A DNA stretch of 16,808 nucleotides from the NCBI GenBank assembly GCA_021772235.1, contig JAJFMI010000153.1, forward strand, positions 1 to 16,808, read 5' to 3'. Position 1 is the first letter of the stretch; the number at the start of each line of letters is the position of its first letter. Below are positions 7,667 through 15,271 of the stretch, piece by piece. This stretch comes from Chlamydiota bacterium. Its GTDB lineage: Bacteria > Chlamydiota > Chlamydiia > Chlamydiales > JAJFMI01. The notes below the pieces were generated by a model. The model was not told where the DNA came from. It saw only the letters and a program-made list of their open reading frames with translations, and searched no databases. A program made the position numbers and the translations under genes.

Positions 7667-7729
7667 TTAAATTTTCTTGAGGTCTGCTTTTTGCTCTATT
7701 TTTTTGTTTGTATACTGCTGCTGGGGCAT
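7667..7729 (-). pseudogene. Decayed duplicate of the yidC 3' end
   Basis: The 63 bases 7729-7667 (minus strand) align without gaps to the last 63 bases of intact yidC (7916-7854), with 49 identical by my count. They translate as MPQQQYTNKK-IEQKADLKKI-stop against MLQQWYTYKK-MQPKANIKKV-stop: 11 of 20 residues identical, most others conservative, and the stop codon in register. Similarity fades immediately upstream, where the frame soon meets a TAA, so this is only a fragment. It lies 187 bases from the real yidC end. A further CCAGCAGTG core occurs at 7777-7769 and may be another scrap or chance. The rest of the 270-base gap (7584-7853) is AT-rich, with a 12-base palindrome at 7820-7831 and no further gene visible. 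Confidence 0.7.
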
Positions 7730-7853
7730 AGATACATCATGCACTGTCCATTCACTATGTCCTTACTGCACTGCTGGTATTGCCATAATTACTTCAATTT
7801 GTAAAACATAGTAACATGAAAGTAATTACTTGTCGATAAGCTAATTAGTTTAA

Positions 7854-10217
7854 TTAGACTTTCTTAATGTTTGCCTTTGGCTGCATTTTTTTGTATGTGT
7901 ACCACTGCTGGAGCATGGAAAGACTCATTGAGGAGATCCAGTAGAGGTTCAATCCTGATGGGAAGCGGTAGAAGAGGACGGTGAAAAGCACGGTCATCAT
8001 AGAGCCCATGTTCTGGGTCTGCTTTTCTTGGTCGGTGGTTGGCTCTTTTTTACCAGAGAGCTGTTTCATCATTCGCTGTTGGAAATACATGATGCCGCCA
8101 AGCACAAATGGAAGGAGGTGGAATGTGGTGCCAATGTAGGGTATTGGGGTGCTCCAAGAAAAGAGTACGTCGGGGGCGGTGAGGTTGTCGATCCAGCCTG
8201 GAATAAATGAGGCGCCGCGGAGGGCAAAGGTGGATTTGAGGAGGTCAAACATGCCGATAAGAAAGGGCATTTGGATCAGCATTGGCAGGCAGCCCATAAA
8301 GGGGTTAGCGCCGCCTTCTTTATAGAGTTTCATCATCTCCATTTTCTGGCGCTGGGGATCTTTTGCATAGCGCTCTTGCACGGCTTTGATTTTCGGTGAC
8401 ATCTGCTGCATGCGGATGGTCGATTTTACTGACCAGGCGTTTAATGGGTAGAGCATAACGCGAAGGAATACGGTTAGTAAAATGATCGAGAAGCCCCAAG
8501 AGTGGATGCCTTGATAGATCATATTCAGGACAAAGAAGAGGAATTTCGCAAAGGGGGCAGAGATAAATGAGAAGATGCCGTGAAAGCTGATAGCGGCTTT
8601 GTAGTCGGGGTTGTAGCCTTGTTCCGAATAGACGCGGTCGACTTGTTTTAGGATGGAGGTTTCAAGTGGGCCAGCGTAGAAGCGGTAGGTTTGGGTTTGA
8701 TTTGTTGGTGCAAGTGGCAAGAAGGTTTCGTAGCCGGGGAATTTTGCTGCAGGATAGAGGTTGTGCTCAGCGTCGATAATGCTCATGCGTGAGGGATCAA
8801 AATTGCCGGGAATATGGTCGGTTTTAAGGCCAGGGCCGATATCGGTAATAGGATCGAGCAAGAGGGTAAAAAAGCCGTTAGAATTACTCACCCAATCTGG
8901 TTGCATATGCGCGTAGGTGGTGGAATCTTTTTTTGGCAGGGAGAGTTTTGCAACATCTACTTTATCGACGTGGGAGCTGCGAGTTTTAATGGCAGGGTTT
9001 GAGCTGCCGGAAATGAGTTCTACTTCAGGTACGCCACTGCCGATCCACAATCCACGTGTATCACCATCTACTCGTACGTCTAGGTCAATAATGTAGGGGG
9101 CGGCAATATTTTGTGCAGGAAAGCTGTAAGTTTTTGTGATGCGACGAGATCCGGTTGTCGCTTCAAAGACGATTTGGTTTTGCGAAAAGTTGCGCACAGT
9201 AAAGGCAAGAGCGGCTAGGCCGGGATCTTCAGATTGAATGGTCAGCGCGTTAAAGCGGGGCGATTCTTGAAAGGCGTTTTTGCCTTGCAGGCTGCGGCGC
9301 AAGAGGGGGTAGTAGCCACTTTTTGTTGGCTGCATTTGCTGACGCGTGCCAGATGCGTCTACGATTTCATAGGGTTTATTCGGAAAACGATCGTTTAGGG
9401 AGTATTTTTCTGCGATGATGCGGTCTGTGCCAATAGGAAGTACGACGCTAGCATCATCTTTATTGCTTTTGAAGGGCAAGTTGATTTCTGCGATTGAACC
9501 GCCGATATTTGAGAAGACGATCTGTTGGTATTCATTTTCCAGTACGTAAAATTGTTCGCGCGCGCCTTTTGTTGTTTTGGGCTGCAAGATTGTAATCGCT
9601 TCTTGGAAGTGAATATCAGAGGTAAGTTCTTCGTAGCGACCTTTTAGGGAGTCGTAATAGCCAACTGGTACGAAAGTACCGGCAAAATTATAGAGGGCGA
9701 TCGCGGGCTCGAGGGGTTTTTCAGTAGGGAAAAGAAGGGTGTTATCGTCGGAAACAGCTAAGGTGACGGTAGGATTTTGACCAAGTGTGATGAGTTGCAG
9801 GTCATAGTTGCCAATTTGCGGTGGATAGGTGGAGGCGAGAGATTCCCCTTTATTTGCAGAATAGAGGAAGGGCGCGCCAAGATCGCCTTTTACGCTAAGG
9901 GAGAGTTTTGTGCCGCTGTTTGTGTAGAGTACGGATGGGCGATTATCAAATGGTGTTAATAGGTAGTTTTCGCCGTAATGGAGGGCGTTTGTAGCAAGCT
10001 CGCTTCCAGCTTCGTCGTGATAGAGTGATACTATAGGAAAGCTATTGATTGTAGCTACGCGGCCTGAAACATCTTGCAATGTGATTTGCTGTTCTTTTAC
10101 TTGATTCTCTTTGTACTTTTGGATGGCGGCGTCTTCGCCTTTGCGAAAGAAGAGTGACTGTATGAGGAAAAAGGAGAGGGTTGTGATGACTAAAAAAAGT
10201 GTAGTACGTTTATCCAT
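7854..10217 (-). CDS. yidC: Membrane protein insertase YidC
   Basis: Inserts and folds inner-membrane proteins, alone or with SecYEG. The 787-residue protein has an N-terminal anchor (residues 6-24), an unusually long periplasmic region (about 25-550) and the Oxa1/YidC core from about residue 552. In the core, a span at 574-592 contains the conserved Arg586 (TVFLRVMLYPL) that lines the insertion groove. It is followed by the cytoplasmic helical hairpin with SPKIKAVQERYAKDPQRQKME, then spans near 638-660, 695-716 and 740-771, and a lysine-rich tail. The size matches what I recall for chlamydial YidC (CT251, long called the 60 kDa inner membrane protein); E. coli YidC has about 550 residues. 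The ATG overlaps the end of the upstream TPR gene by eight bases, so the two are probably co-translated. A degenerate copy of its 3' end lies downstream. Confidence 0.95.
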   Translation of the reverse strand: MDKRTTLFLVITTLSFFLIQSLFFRKGEDAAIQKYKENQVKEQQITLQDVSGRVATINSFPIVSLYHDEAGSELATNALHYGENYLLTPFDNRPSVLYTNSGTKLSLSVKGDLGAPFLYSANKGESLASTYPPQIGNYDLQLITLGQNPTVTLAVSDDNTLLFPTEKPLEPAIALYNFAGTFVPVGYYDSLKGRYEELTSDIHFQEAITILQPKTTKGAREQFYVLENEYQQIVFSNIGGSIAEINLPFKSNKDDASVVLPIGTDRIIAEKYSLNDRFPNKPYEIVDASGTRQQMQPTKSGYYPLLRRSLQGKNAFQESPRFNALTIQSEDPGLAALAFTVRNFSQNQIVFEATTGSRRITKTYSFPAQNIAAPYIIDLDVRVDGDTRGLWIGSGVPEVELISGSSNPAIKTRSSHVDKVDVAKLSLPKKDSTTYAHMQPDWVSNSNGFFTLLLDPITDIGPGLKTDHIPGNFDPSRMSIIDAEHNLYPAAKFPGYETFLPLAPTNQTQTYRFYAGPLETSILKQVDRVYSEQGYNPDYKAAISFHGIFSFISAPFAKFLFFVLNMIYQGIHSWGFSIILLTVFLRVMLYPLNAWSVKSTIRMQQMSPKIKAVQERYAKDPQRQKMEMMKLYKEGGANPFMGCLPMLIQMPFLIGMFDLLKSTFALRGASFIPGWIDNLTAPDVLFSWSTPIPYIGTTFHLLPFVLGGIMYFQQRMMKQLSGKKEPTTDQEKQTQNMGSMMTVLFTVLFYRFPSGLNLYWISSMSLSMLQQWYTYKKMQPKANIKKV

Positions 10218-12243
10218 GTTTGTTTGTATTTCCTATTTTTTCCATAAATTCTTTAAAGGAGAGATCATCGCGAATCGGCTCCAGCCATTCATCATGCATG
10301 ATTTCTTGATAAGAAGGAAGGGCATCTTGTTTCTCTGCCTGGTTCAAGTAGTGCAGGGCGTTTGTAAAATTCTCTTCTTGTACTTCTAGACAAGCGAGTT
10401 GGTAAAAGGCGCTCGCTAAGCCATGCCGAGCGGCTTCGTGTAATTTTTGACGCGCCATTTGAAATGTTTTATTTGCTTCTTGCGGATCTTCTAAGCAGGC
10501 GCCGAGGCTGATGAGTGTTACGCCCCAATCAAGCAGGAGCTGTTCTTCATCTTCATCAGATCTGCGCTGTTCCAATCGGTAGTGGTGCAGTGCTCGTGTG
10601 AAAACTCCGGGATCTTCAAGAAGTTCACCAAGATGAGAGTAGACGATTGCTAAGCGATAATGGATCCGGGGAAATGTGGGATCGGCAAGTAGAATTTGTG
10701 AGAGGATGTCGATCGCTTCTGCGTAGTGTTCTTCGTTGTCTTCGTAATCGCCAAGCATATCAAGTGCTTTAGCGTAAGAGAAGTGCCACTCGGGAAGGGA
10801 GTAGAGAACATTTTGGTGGAGTGAAAAGGTTTTTTCAAAGTGGTCGAGGGCTAGCTCTAATGGTTCTATTTTTTCTTCAATTTCCGCACTTTTTACTAGC
10901 GCAATAGCAAGAGAATAGTGGTGAAGACTAGACGCTTTTAAATTGAGTGCGCGTTTGATAAAGCGCAGAGCAAGTTGCAGGTCTTCGCGCTCACCGGCGT
11001 AATCAAAGCAGTGCAGGTAGCAGCGGCCCATTGCATACCAGAGATGAAAATGGGTGGATTGGAAGGCGATGCCTTTTTGAAATTTTTCAATTCCCTGAAA
11101 GTGGTAGTCGAGATCGTCGTAGTAGAGTCCGAGTGCTTCGAATGCTTCGCCAGAGGCAAGGTAATAGTCGGGCTCAGTTTCACATGTTTTTTCGATGCTA
11201 TTTAAGATGTTTTGTCCGTCATAGATCCATTTAATCTCTTCGCGCGCTGTACCTATGGCAATGAGTAGTCGCGCTTTAATGATGTTGAGAGCGATGTTGC
11301 GGTTGTGAAAACGCGCGGCGCGCTTGCACTTGTCAAGGCCGCTTGTAAGCATTTTGCGATTTTGCAAATGCTTGCCCGCTGTTAGTAGGAGATGACAGGT
11401 AGCGATCCAAACATTGAGGTCGCTGGGCTTAAGTTCTGCGGCTGTTGTGAAGGATTCGCTTGCTTGTACAAAATGTTCTTCATCAAGTGTTAGGTAGAAA
11501 ATTTTTGCAAATGCTTTTCCCAGGTCAAACCAGCTAGAAAATGCGCTCAATTCGCACGATACGGCATGTTTTAAATGTTCTATTCCTTTTTGGAAGAGAG
11601 AAAAGTCATTGACCTGCTCAGCCAAGCGGAGGGTGGCATTGCCAAAAGCTTGCCAAAATTCTGCTGGGAGCTTTTCGTCGATTTCGGCTGCTTTTTCAAA
11701 AGATTTCAAGGCGATGTGATTATCAAGGGCTTCACCAGAATGCTGGGCCAATTCGACCCATACTAAGGCGTTGTCCCAATGCAGATCTGCGCGCACTTCT
11801 AATGAGAGTTGATCTTCTACTTTGATCGCTTCTTCAAAAATTTCTTTGGCTTTCTGGATGTAGTGGCCTTCGTTTCTTTTTTGCCCTAAAAGAAAGTAGG
11901 CGCAGCCCAATGGATGGAGGCTATCAGATCGTTTGACGCGATTCAAAAATCGAATTGCTGGTAAAAGATATTTTTCATTGCCGGGGCGGCTTCCAAAGTG
12001 AAATGCGGAAAGGCCCATAGAAAAAAAGAGTTCACAGTTTTCCGGGTCGTTGGCAGCGGCAAGTTCAAAAAATTGCAATCCACTTGCATCAGCTTCTAGA
12101 AGTCTTGTTTCGCCCTTGCGAAAGAGGACATCAGAGACGGATTCACCTCTTAAGATATCGCCTTCTAAAATCAATTCTTCAAGTAGGCTGCCTTGTTTTT
12201 GAGGGGGACTTTCAAGGTAAGGGGTATGCTTTGAATACTTCAT
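10210..12243 (-). CDS. Large TPR-repeat protein
   Basis: The protein consists almost entirely of helical pairs in tetratricopeptide register, for example ALKSFEKAAEID, YYLASGEAFEALGLYYDDL, FHLWYAMGRCYLH and AFYQLACLEVQ. TPR arrays are protein-docking scaffolds; no catalytic domain, signal peptide or membrane span is visible, so a cytosolic scaffold or chaperone-type role is likely. I do not recognise a named ortholog. The frame could begin further upstream, at 12288 or 12276. I prefer the ATG at 12243 (MKYSKHTPYLES, 677 residues) because a strong -35/-10 pair lies between it and the upstream ATGs. No start has a good Shine-Dalgarno sequence. The stop overlaps yidC by eight bases, so the product may act together with, or simply be co-expressed with, the insertase. 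Confidence 0.82.
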   Translation of the reverse strand: MKYSKHTPYLESPPQKQGSLLEELILEGDILRGESVSDVLFRKGETRLLEADASGLQFFELAAANDPENCELFFSMGLSAFHFGSRPGNEKYLLPAIRFLNRVKRSDSLHPLGCAYFLLGQKRNEGHYIQKAKEIFEEAIKVEDQLSLEVRADLHWDNALVWVELAQHSGEALDNHIALKSFEKAAEIDEKLPAEFWQAFGNATLRLAEQVNDFSLFQKGIEHLKHAVSCELSAFSSWFDLGKAFAKIFYLTLDEEHFVQASESFTTAAELKPSDLNVWIATCHLLLTAGKHLQNRKMLTSGLDKCKRAARFHNRNIALNIIKARLLIAIGTAREEIKWIYDGQNILNSIEKTCETEPDYYLASGEAFEALGLYYDDLDYHFQGIEKFQKGIAFQSTHFHLWYAMGRCYLHCFDYAGEREDLQLALRFIKRALNLKASSLHHYSLAIALVKSAEIEEKIEPLELALDHFEKTFSLHQNVLYSLPEWHFSYAKALDMLGDYEDNEEHYAEAIDILSQILLADPTFPRIHYRLAIVYSHLGELLEDPGVFTRALHHYRLEQRRSDEDEEQLLLDWGVTLISLGACLEDPQEANKTFQMARQKLHEAARHGLASAFYQLACLEVQEENFTNALHYLNQAEKQDALPSYQEIMHDEWLEPIRDDLSFKEFMEKIGNTNKHG

Positions 12244-12255
12244 CTTAAGTTGTGG

Positions 12256-12285
12256 ATTATACCTTTCTTCGGGCATGATCGTCAA
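12256..12285 (-). promoter_or_regulatory. Strong sigma70-type promoter for the TPR-yidC pair
   Basis: On the minus strand TTGACG (12285-12280), an 18-base spacer and a perfect TATAAT (12261-12256) precede the ATG at 12243 by 12 bases. Transcription from it would start near 12250 and exclude the two upstream in-frame ATGs. The -10 box overlaps a rightward TTATAC (12257-12262) that could serve the divergent thioesterase, so polymerase binding in the two directions would compete. Confidence 0.55.
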
Positions 12286-12697
12286 CATGATAAAGGTTCA
12301 AAATAAAAATATTTTTACATACAGAAAACGTGTCTATATGGAGGACACAGATAGCACAGGTAATCTCTATTTTACTGCACCGCTGCGCTTTTCTGTGCAG
12401 GCCTTTGAGCACTTTTTGCACGATCACAAAATACCCGAAATCGCTCTGCCGATTGTGCATACTGAGCAAGATATTTTAGCGCCTGCAAAGCGCGGTGATG
12501 AGATCACTGTACATCTTTACTTAGCAAAACTTGGCACGAGATCGTTTACGCTTGGTACAGAGCTCTACACAGATAAATTGATGGCAAAAAACCAAATCGT
12601 GCATGTGGCACTAACAGAGATCCCGGGAGAGTTGCGCGCCCTTCTCCTCACCCTCAAAAGGGAAGAAAGCGTCGGGAATCTTAAAGCGAGCGAGTAA
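12275..12697 (+). CDS. Hotdog-fold acyl-CoA thioesterase, candidate DHNA-CoA hydrolase
   Basis: A 140-residue single-domain protein of the 4-hydroxybenzoyl-CoA thioesterase/YbgC superfamily. The signature RVYMEDTDSTGNLYF (residues 19-33) contains the Asp-x-Asp-x-x-Gly motif; Asp26 aligns with the catalytic Asp17 of the Pseudomonas enzyme. The motif resembles cyanobacterial Slr0204-type enzymes, which hydrolyse 1,4-dihydroxy-2-naphthoyl-CoA in phylloquinone synthesis. Because the gene lies directly against menE and menB, the same role in menaquinone synthesis (MenI activity) is a reasonable inference, though a general acyl-CoA thioesterase is possible. A second ATG at 12287 is an equally good start, and neither has a clear Shine-Dalgarno sequence. 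The last 29 codons overlap the end of convergent menE by 87 bases. Confidence 0.8.
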   Translation: MIVNMIKVQNKNIFTYRKRVYMEDTDSTGNLYFTAPLRFSVQAFEHFLHDHKIPEIALPIVHTEQDILAPAKRGDEITVHLYLAKLGTRSFTLGTELYTDKLMAKNQIVHVALTEIPGELRALLLTLKREESVGNLKASE

Positions 12698-13705
12698 ACT
12701 TTCCAGGCGTTTTTCCAAATTGGGCACAGGGAATGGGTCGAGAAAGGCGATGGGCCGCTCGCCATATTTTTCATTACTGCGCGGGATGACGCGCGCGCGC
12801 TTGATTTCTGGAAGAGAGAGTAGAGCTGTTTCGATTTCTTCAGGCTGAATGTTCTCCCCGCCGCTAATGAAAAGGCGATCTTTTCGCCCCGCAATTTGTA
12901 GACCCTTTTCTGTTAGGTGCCCCAAATCTTTTGTGGCAAACCACTCTCCCGGTTTTTCTTCGCCGAGATAGCCGGCAAATAGTGTTTTACCGCTCACAAA
13001 AATTTCTCCATCAACAATTCGCACTTTTCGATAGGGCAGTACTTCTACGTAAAGTTCACGATTCCAGGGGGCTGCTGCAATCACGGATCCCATTTCGGTC
13101 ATTCCATAGCTAACATACAGAGGTAGATTATACGAGCCTAAATGATTTGGCATCGCTTGCCCGCCAAGAAGAACTGTGCGCAATGTTGGAAAATCTCCTT
13201 GCATGAGTTGTTGCGGAACAAGTGAAACGCGTGTGATTTTTTCGCGAATGATCTCTTTAGAGAGGTTTTTTGTCTGAGGAATAACAAGTGTGCCTCCAGA
13301 AAGAAGAGCGCGCCAGATGATGGCGAGGCCTCCGACATGAAAATAGGGGAGGGAGAGGAGAAATCGATCTGATTCATTTAAGCCGAAATATTCGACGGCG
13401 CCAAGAGCGCTGTAGTAGAGATTTTCTTGCGTGAGTTGCGCAATTTTAGGTCTTCCTGTGGAGCCAGAAGTGAGCAGAGAGGTCATCAGGGGGGTGTTTT
13501 TTGCCAAATCGCGCGCTTGATTAAGCGGTAGGCGATGTGAAAGCGGAAAAGGATTTGAGCATTGGAGAAGATAGAGAATCGAGTCTAAGGTATTGTGCGC
13601 GTAGAAGGGGAGTGATTTTTTTTGTGCAAGCTGTAGCTCTCGATAAGTAATCGAGCGGTTGCCATCTTGGATGGCAATTTTGTTAGAAGTCGTATGAAAC
13701 GGCAT
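12611..13705 (-). CDS. menE: o-Succinylbenzoate-CoA ligase MenE
   Basis: Adenylates o-succinylbenzoate and transfers it to CoA in menaquinone synthesis. From the ATG at 13705 the protein has 364 residues. ANL-superfamily motifs: P-loop TSGSTGRPK (79-87), SYGMTE (199-204), KDLG (259-262, with the ribose-binding Asp) and the hinge GRKDRLFISGGENIQPEEIE (273-292). It is short for MenE (often 450 or more), mainly before the P-loop. The C-terminal motif that normally supplies the catalytic lysine (Pro-Arg-x-x-x-Gly-Lys) is degenerate here: FEGEEKGAQLSR (350-361). The frame is open to 13783, but residues added there match nothing and lie inside menC. GGAGG (about 13 bases upstream) and the family-like opening SNKIAIQDGNRSITYREL support 13705, or a TTG at 13708. 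It overlaps menC by 23 bases upstream and the thioesterase by 87 bases at its 3' end. Confidence 0.87.
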   Translation of the reverse strand: MPFHTTSNKIAIQDGNRSITYRELQLAQKKSLPFYAHNTLDSILYLLQCSNPFPLSHRLPLNQARDLAKNTPLMTSLLTSGSTGRPKIAQLTQENLYYSALGAVEYFGLNESDRFLLSLPYFHVGGLAIIWRALLSGGTLVIPQTKNLSKEIIREKITRVSLVPQQLMQGDFPTLRTVLLGGQAMPNHLGSYNLPLYVSYGMTEMGSVIAAAPWNRELYVEVLPYRKVRIVDGEIFVSGKTLFAGYLGEEKPGEWFATKDLGHLTEKGLQIAGRKDRLFISGGENIQPEEIETALLSLPEIKRARVIPRSNEKYGERPIAFLDPFPVPNLEKRLESLLARFKIPDAFFPFEGEEKGAQLSRDLC

Positions 13706-14438
13706 CAAGGCCCATCGCCTCCGTTGGAAAATTGCAGCAAACTGCCATATGTTTGATTGCGCGCAAACCGACAGGACTCTCAAAACTAGAGCTTAAGTGC
13801 GAAATGATTCCGTGTTTTTTTCCTTTGTCTCGAATGAAACAGCAGAGACCAATCCCTCCTTGCAAAGTGGGTTTAATGATGAAGTGTTCAGCCAATTCTA
13901 AGCAAAAATCTAGTGGGCGATCGCGAAGTGACTCGTCCAGAGCAAAAGGGTGCGGGCACGATTTTCGAAGCTCTGGAATTTGTGTAGGGTCGGAAAGCGG
14001 TTCCTCTACAAACTCAAATGTGTCTTTAGGGAATCTTCCCAGTACGGTTTTTGCTTTTTCTAAATCGTATTTGCGGTTGATATCGAGGCGTAAAGGGATG
14101 CGGCCTACAAACTTTTGAATGAGAGTGATTGCCTCATCACTTTCTAAATGGCCTATTTTTAGCTTGAGAGCGCGACAGCCCTCTTTCATTTTGTTTAGCG
14201 CGCATAAGCCTACTTTGAGATTGACATTGGGGAATTTCTTCTGCAAAAGAAGCGATTCTAGACCAAAGGAGACGGCAGGGGAGAAGGTCCCATTTTGCAA
14301 ATGCAATAGTGCTTCATCTAAGCTTTCAATGCTCCATTTTGGCAGCGGCGCTACTTCAGCTTTAGCTTCGCCCCAAATCAAGTGCAGGCCTTCACGGCGA
14401 TTATGTCGATAATGCAAGATTTCTAAAGGAAATGGCAT
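13683..14438 (-). CDS. menC: o-Succinylbenzoate synthase MenC
   Basis: Enolase-superfamily enzyme that dehydrates SHCHC to o-succinylbenzoate. From the ATG at 14438 (251 residues) the barrel residues are in place: the Lys-x-Lys pair LKLKIG (Lys92 and Lys94), metal ligands Asp119 (RLDIN), Glu145/146 (FVEEPL) and Asp168 (ALDES), and the opposite base Lys189 (IIKPTLQGG). It is shorter than the E. coli enzyme (about 320), with a reduced N-terminal capping domain. A GTG six codons upstream (14456) is an alternative start. The start lies 16 bases inside menA, and the end overlaps menE by 23 bases, so menA-menC-menE is a tightly coupled unit. Confidence 0.9.
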   Translation of the reverse strand: MPFPLEILHYRHNRREGLHLIWGEAKAEVAPLPKWSIESLDEALLHLQNGTFSPAVSFGLESLLLQKKFPNVNLKVGLCALNKMKEGCRALKLKIGHLESDEAITLIQKFVGRIPLRLDINRKYDLEKAKTVLGRFPKDTFEFVEEPLSDPTQIPELRKSCPHPFALDESLRDRPLDFCLELAEHFIIKPTLQGGIGLCCFIRDKGKKHGIISHLSSSFESPVGLRAIKHMAVCCNFPTEAMGLDAVSYDF

Positions 14439-15271
14439 AGAGCTAAAGTAACACACATTCCAAATTCAAGAGGAGGCGTTTTGAAAAACGCTATCCGTTC
14501 ATCTTTTTCCTGCAGAAGTTGGATTGTGGGAATTAAGAAAATAGCTGAAGGAAGCATCAGAAGGGGTCTGTGCAGGAGTAAGGCGTAGGGAATAGGAAGA
14601 AGAAGAGCGAGCAAAATGGTTATGGAAAAAAGTTGTTCCGCAATATCACGACCAAAACGAATGGGGATTGTTTTACGACCCGCAATGCGGTCACCATCCC
14701 TATCACGAATATTGTTGCGGTTGAGTATTGCTGCAGAGTAGAGACCAGGAACAAAACCTATCCAAATGCCAGGAAAGTACCAACTCTTTGTTTGTAGGAA
14801 AATCGTTCCCCCAACAGCAATTGGGCCAAAGAATAAGAGTGTAACTAAATCGCCTAAACCCAATCGCGCAAGTGAATGCGAACCAGCCGTATAAAAAACA
14901 GCCAAAGCAATAGAAAGAGCGAGTAGCAATCCGAAGAGCATCCCGCCTTGATAAATCAAGTAACTACCAAAAATTGTAGAAACACAAAATGTAGCAAAAA
15001 TGGCTCGCGCCATCGCCGCTTTTTGAATGAGACCGGAGGCGACAGCTCGCATTGGACCCCTGCGCTTTTTTGTATCGACACCTTGTTTAGCGTCGAAAAA
15101 GTCATTGGTTAAATTGGCGCCAATCTGAATGGAGAGCACACAGAAAAGGGTCGCGATAAAGAGCAGTGCATGAAAACTCCCTAGCGATTGCGCAATCGCC
15201 CCGCCTAAAATTACAGGCGCAGCACCAATTAGAATTGTTTTTGGCCTTGTGGCCTCAACCCATTTATTCAT
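14423..15271 (-). CDS. menA: 1,4-Dihydroxy-2-naphthoate prenyltransferase MenA
   Basis: Inner-membrane UbiA-family enzyme that attaches the polyprenyl chain to DHNA with loss of CO2, giving demethylmenaquinone. The 282 residues begin with the family's typical MNKWVEATRPKT. Both Asp-rich prenyl-diphosphate/Mg motifs are present: NDFFDAKQGVD (56-66) and NNIRDRDGD (186-194). About eight to nine hydrophobic spans are visible. A weak GGATAGG lies four bases before the ATG, but it and the ATG lie within the right arm of a long inverted repeat that could hide them in the mRNA. The 3' end overlaps menC by 16 bases. The methyltransferase that finishes menaquinone (UbiE/MenG) is not in the window. Confidence 0.93.
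   Translation of the reverse strand: MNKWVEATRPKTILIGAAPVILGGAIAQSLGSFHALLFIATLFCVLSIQIGANLTNDFFDAKQGVDTKKRRGPMRAVASGLIQKAAMARAIFATFCVSTIFGSYLIYQGGMLFGLLLALSIALAVFYTAGSHSLARLGLGDLVTLLFFGPIAVGGTIFLQTKSWYFPGIWIGFVPGLYSAAILNRNNIRDRDGDRIAGRKTIPIRFGRDIAEQLFSITILLALLLPIPYALLLHRPLLMLPSAIFLIPTIQLLQEKDERIAFFKTPPLEFGMCVTLALCHFL

Noticed and set aside
7820..7831. 12-base palindrome AAGTAATTACTT in the yidC downstream gap
   Set aside because: A single AT-rich palindrome in an AT-rich gap is expected by chance and no nearby promoter was found.
7841..7857. CTAATTA-GTT-TAATTAG hairpin at the yidC stop
   Set aside because: The stem is all A:T but two pairs and lacks a T-tract, so it is too weak to call a terminator.
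12244..12288. 15-codon N-terminal extension of the TPR gene
   Set aside because: A TTGACG-18-TATAAT promoter lies within and just downstream of these codons, so the mRNA would not include them. Not fully excluded if another promoter exists.
13706..13783. 26-codon N-terminal extension of menE
   Set aside because: The extra residues lie inside menC, match nothing in MenE, and GGAGG lies upstream of the ATG at 13705.
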